Source: Adineta ricciae (taxonomy: Eukaryota; Rotifera; Eurotatoria; Adinetida; Adinetidae). From it: 64,000 nucleotides of DNA. Shown here piece after piece: positions 9,166 through 20,687 of the stretch. Positions within the stretch are counted from its first letter, which is position 1, and each line of letters begins with the position of its first letter. The stretch covers positions 682,001 through 746,000 of the forward strand of contig CAJNOJ010000012.1 in NCBI GenBank assembly GCA_905250025.1, in the 5' to 3' direction. The notes below the pieces were generated by a model. It was not told the origin of the DNA. It ran no database searches and saw only the letters and a list, made by a program, of their open reading frames with translations. Made by a program: the position numbers and the translations under genes.

Positions 9166-11166
9166 ATGTCACATCCGTCAATTCCGACTGTAAACCAATT
9201 TCGCAAAGACCATCATATCTGTTTTGAATCACGAAACGATGAGTCATACGAGGCGTGGATGGATTGCTTTCAACAACGTGTTTCAAATGAACATATTATG
9301 AAGAACATGACCCATGATCATTCTTATGATTATCATAGTAAAAGCATACAAAAAGTACTTTCTGAAAAGCCACAACCGACTTCTGATGTCAGTAATTCAC
9401 AAAATCCATCGATTCACAGCAATACAGGCGATGCTCAGTCGAGAAAACTATTGAAAGTACTTGGACCAGATTTTCCATTCGCCTACGATGACTATCTCGC
9501 TCACTCAGTTGGAATAGGCTCGGTACCTGAAAGTGTGTATGGTACCGAGGTGGCTATAATCGGAGGTGGACTCTCTGGAATCATCACGGCTTATGAATTG
9601 ATGAAATTGGGTTTTAAACCAGTCGTATATGAGGCAGAGGAGATCGGTGGCCGCATGCGTTCTGTACGCTTCAAAAACCATCCTGAAGTTGTGGCAGAAA
9701 TGGGAGCGATGCGATTTCCATTGTCATCTGTAGCACTCTTTCATTACATCAATCTGTGCGAGCTCGAAACAAAACCGTTTCCGAACCCACTATGTCCTGC
9801 TACCCCCAGTACAGTAATCGATCTGAACGGCGAGGTGTGCTACGCACACACTCTCGAGGATTTGCCGGATATATTTCGTAAGGTTGCTAGCACGTGGTAT
9901 AATACTTTGAGTAGTTACGCCAGACTGGAAGATATACAAACTGCGATTCACAATCGGGATGTAGCTACGATCAAAAGGATTTGGAATTCATTGGTCAAAC
10001 AATTAGATACACAAACGTTCTACGGTTTTCTCTGTAACTCACCGCTATTCAAATCTTTTCAACAACGTGAACTATTTGGCCAAGTTGGCTTTGGTACTGG
10101 TGGCTGGGACACAGACTTCCCTAATTCGATTCTTGAAGTACTTCGTATCATTTTTACTCACTTCGATGACAACCACCATTTCATTGTCGGTGGTTGTCAG
10201 CAGTTGCCGGTTCGTCTTTGGAAGCAATCGCCAAAAAACATGACACATTGGCCTGCCGGCACGACGTTGCAGAGTCTACATGCGAATGGACAGTCTAAAA
10301 AAGCTGTAACACACCTTCATCGCATAGATGCGAACAAGATCGTAGTGACAGACGCAGATGGAAGTAGTCATACTTATTCTGCAGTTGTCTTCACTGCACA
10401 TAAATGGACGCTGTTGAATCAGATTAAATCAGATCATACTCTTCTACCGGTCGATCAGTGGATTGCAATCGAACGCACTCATTATATGGGGTCTACAAGA
10501 CTTTGCGTTCTGGTCGATCGACCCTTCTGGAAAGACAAAGATCCCGTGACTGGACGCGATTTGATGAGTATGACGTTGACTGATCGATTAACTCGGTCTA
10601 CTTATCTATTCGACGATGGTCCAGCTCGCCCGGGTGTCATCTGCCTATCCTATACGTGGGGCGATGATTCGTTGAAGTGGCTAACTCTATCGGCAAAGGA
10701 GCGTCTCGACGCAATGTTACGGTGCATACATAATATATATCCTAAGGTCAATGTTGAAGAGCACATCATTGACGATCCAGTTACTCTGTCATGGGAGACC
10801 GAACGTAATTTCATGGGAGCGTTCAAGAATAATCTACCTGGCCAGTATCGTTACCAAGTGCGTCTATTCACTCATTTCATGCAAGATTATATTTCGGAAA
10901 AAAGCCGTGGATTTTTCATCGCTGGTGATGATGTATCGTGGACGGCTGGATGGGCTGAGGGTGCTGTTCAAACAGCACTCAATGCAGTTTGGGGAGTTAT
11001 GCATCATTTTGGTGGCAACACTCACCTTGACAATCCAGGTCCTGGAGACATGTTCGAACAACTTGCTCCACTGGTTCTAGAAGATGAGCATGCTCCATGG
11101 CTATCCTCTTCTAGAACCAACCGGACGTCGACAACATGCGCACGTATACGTTCCGGTACATTGTAA
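9166..11166 (+). CDS. Flavin amine oxidase, tryptophan 2-monooxygenase/L-amino-acid oxidase-like
   Basis: A single uninterrupted 666-residue frame. After about 125 low-complexity residues comes the FAD dinucleotide-binding fold: VAIIGGGLSG (Gly motif about 133-138), the ribose-binding Glu in VVYEAEEIGGRMRS, then GAMRFP (180-185), a hallmark of the bacterial tryptophan/lysine/phenylalanine monooxygenase and L-amino-acid oxidase group rather than animal MAO. Further marks are GFGTGGWDTDFPNS, FIVGGCQQLP and the C-terminal FAD motif FIAGDDVSWTAGWAEGAV. The family oxidises the alpha-amino group of amino acids with FAD; IaaM members make indole-3-acetamide from tryptophan. Substrate cannot be set from sequence. 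Lack of introns beside intron-rich neighbours, and the bacterial/fungal-type motifs, suggest horizontal acquisition. The first in-frame ATG was used. Confidence 0.85.
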   Translation: MSHPSIPTVNQFRKDHHICFESRNDESYEAWMDCFQQRVSNEHIMKNMTHDHSYDYHSKSIQKVLSEKPQPTSDVSNSQNPSIHSNTGDAQSRKLLKVLGPDFPFAYDDYLAHSVGIGSVPESVYGTEVAIIGGGLSGIITAYELMKLGFKPVVYEAEEIGGRMRSVRFKNHPEVVAEMGAMRFPLSSVALFHYINLCELETKPFPNPLCPATPSTVIDLNGEVCYAHTLEDLPDIFRKVASTWYNTLSSYARLEDIQTAIHNRDVATIKRIWNSLVKQLDTQTFYGFLCNSPLFKSFQQRELFGQVGFGTGGWDTDFPNSILEVLRIIFTHFDDNHHFIVGGCQQLPVRLWKQSPKNMTHWPAGTTLQSLHANGQSKKAVTHLHRIDANKIVVTDADGSSHTYSAVVFTAHKWTLLNQIKSDHTLLPVDQWIAIERTHYMGSTRLCVLVDRPFWKDKDPVTGRDLMSMTLTDRLTRSTYLFDDGPARPGVICLSYTWGDDSLKWLTLSAKERLDAMLRCIHNIYPKVNVEEHIIDDPVTLSWETERNFMGAFKNNLPGQYRYQVRLFTHFMQDYISEKSRGFFIAGDDVSWTAGWAEGAVQTALNAVWGVMHHFGGNTHLDNPGPGDMFEQLAPLVLEDEHAPWLSSSRTNRTSTTCARIRSGTL

Positions 11167-11224
11167 TGAGAACATTTCTATTCGTAGATTTATGTAGTTT
11201 TTATACAGTTCAAAAAAATGTCTA

Positions 11225-14200
11225 TCACATATGGTCAAGTACGAGTTTTCGATATGCACTGTTACGCACTATTAATTCTCTGTGTGTGCCAGACTCCAAG
11301 AGACGTCCGTTAGGACCAAGGACACAAATAACATCACACGACTGGATCGTAGAAAGTCGATGAGCAATAATCATCACTGTTCGAGATGCATCATCTTGTC
11401 TTGCAGCATTCAACGATTCTTCGACCAGCTACAAATCAAAATAGAAAGGTTCTTTTGTTAGGACATCAAAGAATTTTCATTCACCTGTTCATTGTGTACA
11501 TCGAGTGCGCTAGTCGCCTCGTCAAGCAATAGAATTTTTGGTTTACGAAAAAGGGCTCGTGCAATAGCAATACGCTGTTTCTGACCACCGGATAAATACG
11601 AGCTCCCATTCAATCCTACGGGTGTGTCATAACCCTAAAAAGAGTACTTCTGTATTTGTAAGTGCAAAAGAAGCCGGAGAACTGACCTGTGGTAATATTT
11701 CTATAAAAGTATGACAATGTGCTCGTTTAGCTGCATCGACAACGTCTTCATGAGTATATGTGTTTATCAGGCAACCATATGAGATGTTTTCGGCCACAGT
11801 GAGACCTAGTATGAGATTTGGTTCCTGGTTAACAAGACCAATTTGTGCTCGTAACCATCCCAGTTTTAAGGATCGCACATTATGGCCATCGAGCAACTAT
11901 GTGAAAAGTAGTTCAAAATTAAAATCTCGAATGTATGCCTTACTACACGTCCTCGATTACAGTCATAGAATCGTTCAAGTAATTGTGCCAGAGTCGATTT
12001 ACCACAACCACTCGAGCCAACAATTGCTACCCTCATACCTTCAATTGACAATTGGTGTTAAGTCATATAATGAGAAATATCGCTGAAAAGTACCAACCGG
12101 CTCGTACTGTTAATTGAAAATTATGCAGCACATTGACTGAACTGCGTGTCGGATAAGCAAAAGTTACTCGATCGAATTGAATGGCTCCAGAGAAATCCTT
12201 CTGTTTATCAAAAGTGAGAATGCTATTTCTTTTGAAAGTCAACTCACAATTTGTTGACCTTCTGTAGACATATTATCAATCAGGGGAATACGTTCAAACA
12301 ATTGATTCAAACGCCTCGCGGCCGCTGTTGTTCCACCCAATTCGGTTGAACTATTCATTATATGCTCACAGAACCTCTCACGTCAGTGGAGTTCTACTTA
12401 CATCATTGCCGATGTTTGTATGACATCAAATGAAAATGGTACGAAAGCGAATAATCTACGAGAGCCACGACTTTGTTGAGGTATTTTATCGGATATTTCA
12501 ATAACTTACAAAACGATGCGCTGATGGTCAATAAGACCTTCGTCCAGGAGAACAACGGCCAGCTCACCAAGACAAGGCAAGATCAATGTCGCTATCGGGA
12601 ATGAGAATGCAAACGCTACACCACCTTTGAATACACTCGGTTTAATTATTCTACAAAAGCAATGTGAAAAATCGTTCAAGTTCCGAAACATCTTCTTCGT
12701 GCTACTTATAACTTCGATCGATAACATTTTGAAATTGATCCAACAAATGTTCTTCTCTGGTCAGTTGAAAAACGGTCCGGATATTCCGTACAGTTTGCGT
12801 GATCAACGCATTACAATCAGATAAGAAACTATCAATCTTTGTCTGTAGGCGACTCTTTCTTCGAACGTCGATGATCGCACCAGTCAGTTCGAATAGAATC
12901 AAACCAAAGACCATCAAAGTCAATTGCCAAGAAAATATCAGTCCAATAATCAGCGCAACCAACAATAACGATAAAGATTCAATAAGTAATCCCAGACGAA
13001 CATTTGTCAACTATAATATATCAAAGAAGAAATAATTAAAATGATCTTGAATTGCGGCAAGAACTGCGTACCGATTGAACAGCCATTGCATCTGCTGAAA
13101 GACGTGCACAGAGAGAGCCCGTATTATTTTCACTTTTATCAAACCATGCCACCTCTTGTCGTAATATGTATGCAAATGATTTCATTCGCAACCGATCTGT
13201 TAAGCGGGCTCCAGACACGGCCAGACAAACATACTTGTATAAAAAAAAAGACAAGAAAAAAAACATAGTTCATTTTCCTCCTATCCTCTCACACGTCTCG
13301 CTGCTGAGAACAACTCTTACGTGAACAATTTTGGTCAAATTCACTCCAATACCCAAAAGAAACATAATACGTGTGAATTGAATTACTTTATTCATTTGCG
13401 CGGATGGATCACATTGTTGAAATGCCTTTCAAGTAGGATTCTGTAGAAGATTATCAAAGAAAAAGTTTTGATTAATTATACTTACACTGATCGTTTCTGC
13501 AAGAATATACGCAAACGATGGATAAAATCCACCAGCAACGATACCAGATAGACAAATAACGATCAAGTAAGGCCATTCAGAAGCATTTAACTTAAATAGT
13601 TTAATCAAACAACCCAATGAACCTTGCGAAGACTATGAAACGATAAGAGTAATCATTCGATAGTTGCAACATTAAACATCAACTGTACCTGATGTACTTC
13701 ATCCATCATTTGTTTATCATTGTTCTCTTCATCAGTTATTACCTCTTGTTCGTGTGTGCTGATGTCTTTCATAGAAACGTTGTCTAAATCCGTTGACGTC
13801 AAGTCTTCACAAGGTGTTAAATTCACCTGCTGTTTTATCGCCGATTGATAATAAAAATTCCTCGCTGCGAAAAGATCGTCATGTGAACCCTGTTCAACAA
13901 TTGACCCGTCTTTCATAACTATGATCCAATCCGCATAGCGAATAGTTGAAAGACGATGCGCAACGATGATAGTCGTTCGGCCTAGATTGATGATTTCATG
14001 ATTTCTGAATATATACACAGTTCGAGCCAATGACCTTACCGTTAGTAGTTTGCTCGATGGTTTCTTGTACGATCTTTTCACTGGATGAATCAAGTGCACT
14101 TGTTGCTTCGTCCAGTAAAAGCAAGCTTGGTTGTCGGATGAGAGCCCGTGCCAACGCAATCCGTTGTCGCTGACCACCACTGAGTTGCACACCTTGATCA

Positions 14201-16671
14201 CCAATGACTGTTTCATATCCCTTTTACAAATGATCATATTGTCTGAAGTAGACTTTGAAATCAGTTGAGATTACTTGAGGAAGTATATCGATAAAAGGAT
14301 GAGCATTGGCTTGTTTAGCAGCTTCGACAATCTCCTCAAAAGTGGCATTCTCCTTTCCGTATCCGATATTATTTCGAATTGTTGTTGCAAAAAGAACCTT
14401 CGAATAAAGCTAAGTTGTTCTAAACAACTGAATATATGTATCGAGTACCGGCTCTTGACTAACAAGACCAATATTTTGACGTAGAGCTTTTCGATCAAAG
14501 GTGTTGATCGGATGGCCATTGATCCGAATTTGCCCGTCGAGTGGATCGTAGAAACGAAGTAAAAGTTGAATACAAGTGCTTTTGCCTGATCATTACAGCG
14601 CAAAAACAACCGCGAATATTCGAATACCTGACAATTAATCTTACCACTGCCTGAGCTACCGACAAATGCGACAGTTTGGTTCGCTTTAATTCGAAATGAA
14701 ACTTTATTCAAAGCCAACCGCTCCTCACCGCTTGGGTACGCAAAGGAAACATTGTCAAAAACGATTTCAACCGTGGGTTCACCATCCGGACAAGTTAATG
14801 TACTCTTGTGAATTGCTTGAGCAACTGGTACGGAACGTATTCTTGCCTGTGCTTCTTCACAAACCTGTTAAATATAAGAGACATCACTTTAGAAAACTGT
14901 ATAATCTTGAATCCAATGGAAGAGTTAGACAGTAGCACATTTCTTCAAATATGGTGCTAGTTACTTTGCTTTCTTCAAGAAAATCCATGATTGGTAGAGC
15001 AATTGTACATGCATCGAGAAATGTTTTCATGCTTGGCGCCAGATAGCCAAGAAACTGCATACCTTCGGTTATAGACGTAACAACCTATACATCCATTCAA
15101 AGAAAGTTTAGCAAGAGAAGAATTGTACCACAACAATCTGACGAATGCTCAATGATGGATGTCTTCCTGTTATTTTAAGCCACGTTCCAGCTAGATAGCC
15201 AAGTGCACTCGTCCAGTAAACGAATGTTGCCAACACTCCAACATAACAACCATAGAGAAATCCTTTTCGGAGTGCATACTTGACATTATGTTTCAACTTC
15301 GATTCGTAACTAATTATATAAAAATACAAAAGAATACTGATATTTGATCTACACAAAATCGACATTCTAACCGCATCTGTTCGTTGTTCTGTGCATTAAA
15401 AGCAATGACTGTTCGAATACCGCTAAACACTTCCTCAGCAACCGTTGCTGCCTGCCCATACGATTTGATTTCGGAAAGAGTCGCCTGAGCCGTTAACTAT
15501 ACAAACGAAATATCATCTGAAGTCAGAAATAGAGTATTTAAAGCTACCTTTGATAAAACGAATGCTGCGCCCACACTGAGTGGTTCTGCGATGCAAACAA
15601 CTAAAGTCAATTTCCAATCGACGACTAATGCGAGAATAAAACTGCTGATAACAAAGATAAAACCAGAAAAGATAGCTGCACTCTTCCAACCAATGCCTGA
15701 CTGTACAACAGCAACGTTTCTAGTGAGAAAAACGTGTGCATATGAAATATTAAAAATAAGTCAAACTCACTCGAACAAGTTGGAGATCGACGTTTCGGTA
15801 ACATCAAAGTATGATACTTCCTAAATGATCGATGGAAGAAAACGTAATACTTCTCTGACGAGAAAGAAATGACATACCCGGGTGAGCGTGGCTTTGAATA
15901 GTTCTACTCTAATACGATTTGCCAATCGACAGGAAGTCAATTCAAAGAAAACGTATTGAATGTAGTAAACCAAGATTTGAATCAATCCAATAACTTGAAG
16001 AAAACGGAACATTGCAATATCATTCTTTAGTTCAATCGATCTAGTCACCAGTCTCTTTCTGTAGCTAGATTTACATTGAGATTTCAATTACACTCACCAA
16101 CTAGTTGGATGACATTTGTATGCACATTATTGTAGAACGATGCTCTATTTATCGAATTATCAATTGAAGTCGTGTTCGAGACGTTAGACGTCAAACAGAG
16201 ACTGATTAAGTAGAAAATGAAACGAAAGTTTTTGTATTAGTTTCGTATGAACTATTGGGAATGATGAAAATAAGATCATTTCATATATACCTAGGCGACG
16301 TATTATTGTACTGGCAAATAGTTGTGTTGGAATCTGTACATTGAGCTGACGATATGCGTTCGACAAATAAACCGACTAATTCACCAAAAATAAAAACAAA
16401 AAACACATGGCCAATAGCATAGATAACTGCCGCCAAAATGCCGACAAGTATCATAACGTAATCCGCAGTATTTCCAAAGCTCAACTGACAAAAAAGTTTT
16501 TAATTTACAATCATATTTCAAACAACATAAGATTGGTTCTTTCTTTCTTGCTAAACTCACCAATTTCTTGAGAATGACGATGGAACCAATCTGATTCGTA
16601 GTTGTTTCTGAGTTTATTTCTATCTTTCGAGCAGGTCTCAATCGCGCGATTAAACTGTAATAAATGCGCAT
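11225..16671 (-). CDS. ABC transporter subfamily B, full P-glycoprotein type
   Basis: A multi-exon gene with a full TMD-NBD-TMD-NBD plan; introns are about 50-100 bp. The start is ATG at 16671 (exon 16561-16671), with the first membrane helix in the next exon ([13 protein letters not shown]). NBD1: Walker [12 protein letters not shown] split by an intron near 14640, [19 protein letters not shown] near 14390, signature QLSGGQRQR and Walker [14 protein letters not shown] near 14100-14190, H-loop [13 protein letters not shown] near 13940. NBD2: Walker [14 protein letters not shown] near 12020, signature YLSGGQKQR and [13 protein letters not shown] at about 11520-11610, H-loop IAHRLSTI near 11360. 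All catalytic motifs look intact, so it should be an ATP-driven exporter of hydrophobic compounds at the plasma membrane. It ends 58 bp from the convergent oxidase gene. Exon limits other than those given are approximate. Confidence 0.88.
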
Positions 16672-17101
16672 TCTGATGTATCTGATCCTATCGACAAGAA
16701 AACCTACCGATCGATAAATCTTAATCGCATTCTATTCGATTGCAACTATCTACAAAATGAACATATTTGTAGTCGCTCTTGAAAATTCGGTTGCTTTTTT
16801 GTGTAAATATATGCCCTTCTGAAGTTAATAAGGAAAAATGAAGTTAAATAACATGTATTGGTAACCGACGCAAAAATATGATTCGATTTCAATTTATCTG
16901 AAAGCTGATTAAATTGACATAGAAATGCAATGCGCAATAGGTTGGGTTTCTTTTGTCAGTGCAAATAAACTTACGAAGCCAACAATTCGCCCCGAAATCG
17001 ATTTTACATAGAAAGAGTTATAACAATTTATTAGTTGCGCACAACAATTTATTTAACAACATCAAGTAATCTCGTGTGTTAAAGACGAAATGAAGTACAA
17101 T
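16672..17101. other. Intergenic
   Basis: Upstream region of the ABC transporter gene and 3' flank of the next GPCR on the same strand. AT-rich; no gene or repeat recognised. A non-coding 5' exon of the transporter is possible. Confidence 0.4.
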
Positions 17102-18079
17102 TTAAATTACTTTTCCATTCGTCGCATCACGAGTGAGATTCGTTTGCTCTCTCCCGTTCGTCGCTTCCAGTGGATAGACTCGTCTTATACGCTGAAATGA
17201 TTGTTTCAATTCCTTATGCAACTTCGGCAACGAACTAATAATAATAAATGGCAACAATTGATGCACGAAATTTGTAATGTAGAAGAAATAATTTAATTGA
17301 ACGTCAAGAGCGAATGTGGGTGACCATAAAGCTTCGATTACACCGACGATAACTTCGGGTGTGATTAACAATAAATATAGAGCTGAAATGAAAACAAGTT
17401 GAATAATCATACGCTTTTGTCGATTCCATTCGACTGGGCGGCCTTGTTTGGTCCTTTGCCACACAACACGAACGAAAAGAAAAAGATTGGCAAGTGAAAT
17501 AATGCTGATCGGCAATGCGTAATGAGCGAGCCAATCATATGTTCCCCAAAGTGGAATAAATGGGTAACATGGACTGCCACAGTATGGATAAGTATAATCC
17601 CAAGTGTTATTACAAGACGATGGGAAGAATATCAGAACAACATAGAGAGTCGGTGTATAACAAAGACAAAGAAGTAAAGGTAGATAATGAAACAAAATCA
17701 AGTATAACTTTCTTTTCATTCGTAAACTATGAAAGATAAATAAATGCCGTTCGATGCAACACCAAGCGATAAGCATCAGATTCACAGTTAGTAAAGAATA
17801 ATTCAACCAAGTCCATACTGTACAAAATGTCTCGGTTTGTAGAATAGCGATACCCCATCGGAAAAAGTAGAGACTAAAGATCGCATCTGTCATCTTCTCA
17901 ATGAAACTGACGGTGAGTACACATAGAATAACATGATTTTGCGGAGATTTGACAATCTCTTTCCGCCAATGACGAATCAGATAGATAAACACGCAGATAT
18001 CACACAAAAGTGATGGACCAATTGTTGTTTGCAAACATGCATATTTGATTAACCGAAGGTTTTCACTAAGATCCGCCAT
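17102..18079 (-). CDS. Orphan GPCR-like seven-transmembrane receptor
   Basis: Intronless 325-residue frame from ATG at 18079 (MADLSENLRLIKY); upstream in-frame codons to 18295 lack an ATG and look non-coding. Seven hydrophobic segments are visible. TM3 ends with ERH in place of DRY (AWCCIERHLFIF). The Cys in FCTVWTW before TM3 and several Cys in the second extracellular loop (CGSPCYPF) fit a class A disulfide. The C-terminus is hydrophilic with RIRRVYPLE and a Thr/Asn-rich tail. Not similar by eye to the other two GPCRs here. Ligand unknown; probably one of the expanded rotifer orphan receptor families. Confidence 0.75.
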   Translation of the reverse strand: MADLSENLRLIKYACLQTTIGPSLLCDICVFIYLIRHWRKEIVKSPQNHVILCVLTVSFIEKMTDAIFSLYFFRWGIAILQTETFCTVWTWLNYSLLTVNLMLIAWCCIERHLFIFHSLRMKRKLYLILFHYLPLLLCLCYTPTLYVVLIFFPSSCNNTWDYTYPYCGSPCYPFIPLWGTYDWLAHYALPISIISLANLFLFVRVVWQRTKQGRPVEWNRQKRMIIQLVFISALYLLLITPEVIVGVIEALWSPTFALDVQLNYFFYITNFVHQLLPFIIISSLPKLHKELKQSFQRIRRVYPLEATNGREQTNLTRDATNGKVI

Positions 18080-19136
18080 TGTTCGATGTGATTTATTAAT
18101 AGATGATCTACAAAACGGAAATTGATATGTCCATGATTTACAAACAATAGAAATAACATAAAATCTAACTCGTCGTCTCCCGCTGTATATGTGTTCTGAA
18201 TGAAAGAAAATAGGTTCTTTTAACGTCTGAGATGTAGTCTCGATGTTTTGTCCTCTAAAGTCTAAACAAATTCCATTCGTAGTTAATCTAATCACTAATC
18301 TATCAAAAAATATGTACTAATAGGATTGCTGATAGGTACTGTATAGAATTTCCCCAAAAGACAGTACCAGGATTATGAACGAACAATAGGCATAAAGAAC
18401 TTAACTCGATATCCCGTGAATTTTAATCCAAGCTACGGCTCGGAAAAGCTCTTTCAATCATGAGAAATACTCTTAGCACATTGTTATTCTGCGCATCAAT
18501 ATTTAAAAAAAAGGAAGTTCTACGTTTTCGCTAACATCTCACAGATTTTATCGATATGAGAGACGTATTGAGAGAGTGTGAGATAGAGAAAAGAAACCGG
18601 ATGAACTTCAGCAGAAAAGGTTATTCTTTTCATCCTGTCTTTCTGTAATAAGTGAGGAAAGAAAATTTTGTTGTATCTGAACTCATCTTCGGTGACTTAT
18701 ATCAAATACAGTATGGAAAACAACCGAAACATTCGAGGAAAAGATCCGTTGAGATAGACACGAATTCCCTATAATTCGTCTGGATCAAACAAAAAAGAGT
18801 TTTTCTATCTCCTAACAATGAGAGAATAAGGAATAGTGTTTCCTTGTAGAAAAAAAAAATATAAAGGAAAATAAATTACTTTCCACCGGATATTCTTTCA
18901 TAGTATTCAACGTCGACGGGTAAGATCAGGAACATCTTATTAAAAAAAGAAACCTTATAACACAATTACATCGAGGTACTCAAATAATTAAAAAAGAGAC
19001 TTTATCAAATGCGGCATGATAATATTTTCTTTGCCAAATAAATCTTAAGCAGTCAACGTTCAAAATAACATGAGTATCTGAAAATTCTGTCTTTTTTTTA
19101 ATTAATGATTAAATCAAACACAAATAGTCGCAGAAT
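18080..19136. other. Intergenic
   Basis: About 1 kb upstream of the GPCR and downstream of the CRT-like gene. AT-rich with several A/T homopolymer runs (for example near 18850). No gene, RNA or mobile element recognised. Confidence 0.4.
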
Positions 19137-20363
19137 TCACCAGAGAAACTCAGTTGGATGTTTATCTATCAACGATGTTTCTTCGTCCACCTGGCGATCT
19201 GTTCCGCCACTTTGATACAAAACCATACCGATGAAAACAATTGGTAATGCGCCTAGATTAAATCCAATATCCCAGCCTGTGACATCCACCACTCCAGCCC
19301 ATCGATTTATGCCAGGAAAGATAAACCAGAACGACGTCGATAGCAATGGAGAAATGGAACTGACTATCGCAAGCCAATTCGCCGATGTATGATCGGTAAG
19401 AAACGTACCAATAACACTAGCCAGTAAACAAGAAACGATGTATAACATTCCGGTACCGGCAGCAATGTGACATCGATCGTTGAGTGTATGACCAACGTTG
19501 AAAAGACATTTGAAACCATCGGAAAATGAACTCCACCATTGATCAATGCTATCTGATGTGCCAAAACCTGGTACTAAGTCAAGCGGAAAACATAAAACAA
19601 TAATAGTTACTTGAAACATCGTTTCAACTGCTTGAAAATAGATGACTGAAAAACGAGTAATTTTCTCTTCTCGTTCTCGGGCATACTTTGTAAATTCTAC
19701 TTGTAGTCTTTCTTGTATAATAGTTTTGATAGCGCTCGGTATACAACCAAGAATATACACGAATGGCCAGTACCAGCCTTGTTTTAGAGTGGTATCAGCA
19801 GTTCCATCATGAATTTGTTTAAACGTTGGTATAAGACTGAATATTACACCGAGAAGGACGAAACCTATACTGCTAAAGTGTAACCAACGGTAGTTTTTCT
19901 TTAGAAGAAGTTTTGAAAATATAAATGTGAATGGAATTGTGATTTGACTGAGTATAGATGTGATTGCTGGTGGTACACGACTACCGTGCGAACTAAATGT
20001 GATCAACAGAGCGTTGGCGGCATCAAAGATACTGACGTAAAACATATATCTTATCCATCGCCATTCACGCATTGCCGGAGTGATTTGTCCTTTGTATGCA
20101 AACCAAAATGTGATGAGAACACAGAAGAAACCGTAGGCAAAGGCACCGAAAAACGTAACGAAATAAACACCAGTTAATTTCGGGAAACTGGCGAGAAACA
20201 GTGCCAAACCGATAGTCTGACCAGTATTGAAGATTATACACAAAGCAGAAAGTACAATGGCGACATGATGAAAGCTAAGATGCCATCGATGACCAATAGT
20301 GAAACCCGGGTGATGGGAAAACGTTCTCCATGCAAATATCGACGAACACTTGCGTCTGATCAT
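19137..20363 (-). CDS. CRT-like drug/metabolite transporter
   Basis: Intronless 408-residue polytopic protein with about ten hydrophobic helices, starting at ATG 20363. The stretch SRVPPAITSILSQITIPFT, followed by a helix and KLLLKKNYRWLHFSSIGFVL, is the signature region of the CRT (chloroquine-resistance transporter)-like family in the drug/metabolite transporter superfamily. CRT-like proteins sit in lysosomal or digestive-vacuole membranes and move small organic cations, amino acids, peptides or glutathione-type solutes. The C-terminal tail has acidic-dileucine-like features (DEETSLI), which fits lysosomal sorting. Substrate unknown. SLC35-type transporter is the alternative within the same superfamily. 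Confidence 0.75.
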   Translation of the reverse strand: MIRRKCSSIFAWRTFSHHPGFTIGHRWHLSFHHVAIVLSALCIIFNTGQTIGLALFLASFPKLTGVYFVTFFGAFAYGFFCVLITFWFAYKGQITPAMREWRWIRYMFYVSIFDAANALLITFSSHGSRVPPAITSILSQITIPFTFIFSKLLLKKNYRWLHFSSIGFVLLGVIFSLIPTFKQIHDGTADTTLKQGWYWPFVYILGCIPSAIKTIIQERLQVEFTKYAREREEKITRFSVIYFQAVETMFQVTIIVLCFPLDLVPGFGTSDSIDQWWSSFSDGFKCLFNVGHTLNDRCHIAAGTGMLYIVSCLLASVIGTFLTDHTSANWLAIVSSISPLLSTSFWFIFPGINRWAGVVDVTGWDIGFNLGALPIVFIGMVLYQSGGTDRQVDEETSLIDKHPTEFLW

Positions 20364-20687
20364 GCTTTTGATAAAAGTTTCTCATGGGCATGCCTTTTTG
20401 TTATTATCAAAGAGAAAAATTCTTATCTTAATGTTAAAAGGTTGATTTTATCTAACAAAGTGAAAATAAAACGAATATTGTGTATTAAAGTCAACTAAAT
20501 AACATGTCATCTTGAGGATATTGATTTGGAAAATCTAATGCTCTTCTTGACATTCTCAACAACATACATATAGGTGAAGAATAAGGTTTTCAGTAGTTTA
20601 TTTTTGAACGGAAAATGGCAAACATATTAAATTCCGTTCAAGTATTCATTTACAGTAAGTCATATATTCAAAGAGTGTTAATTCAGC
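20364..20687. other. Intergenic
   Basis: 324 bp between the CRT-like gene start and the ceramidase stop, both on the minus strand. Nothing recognised. Confidence 0.4.
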
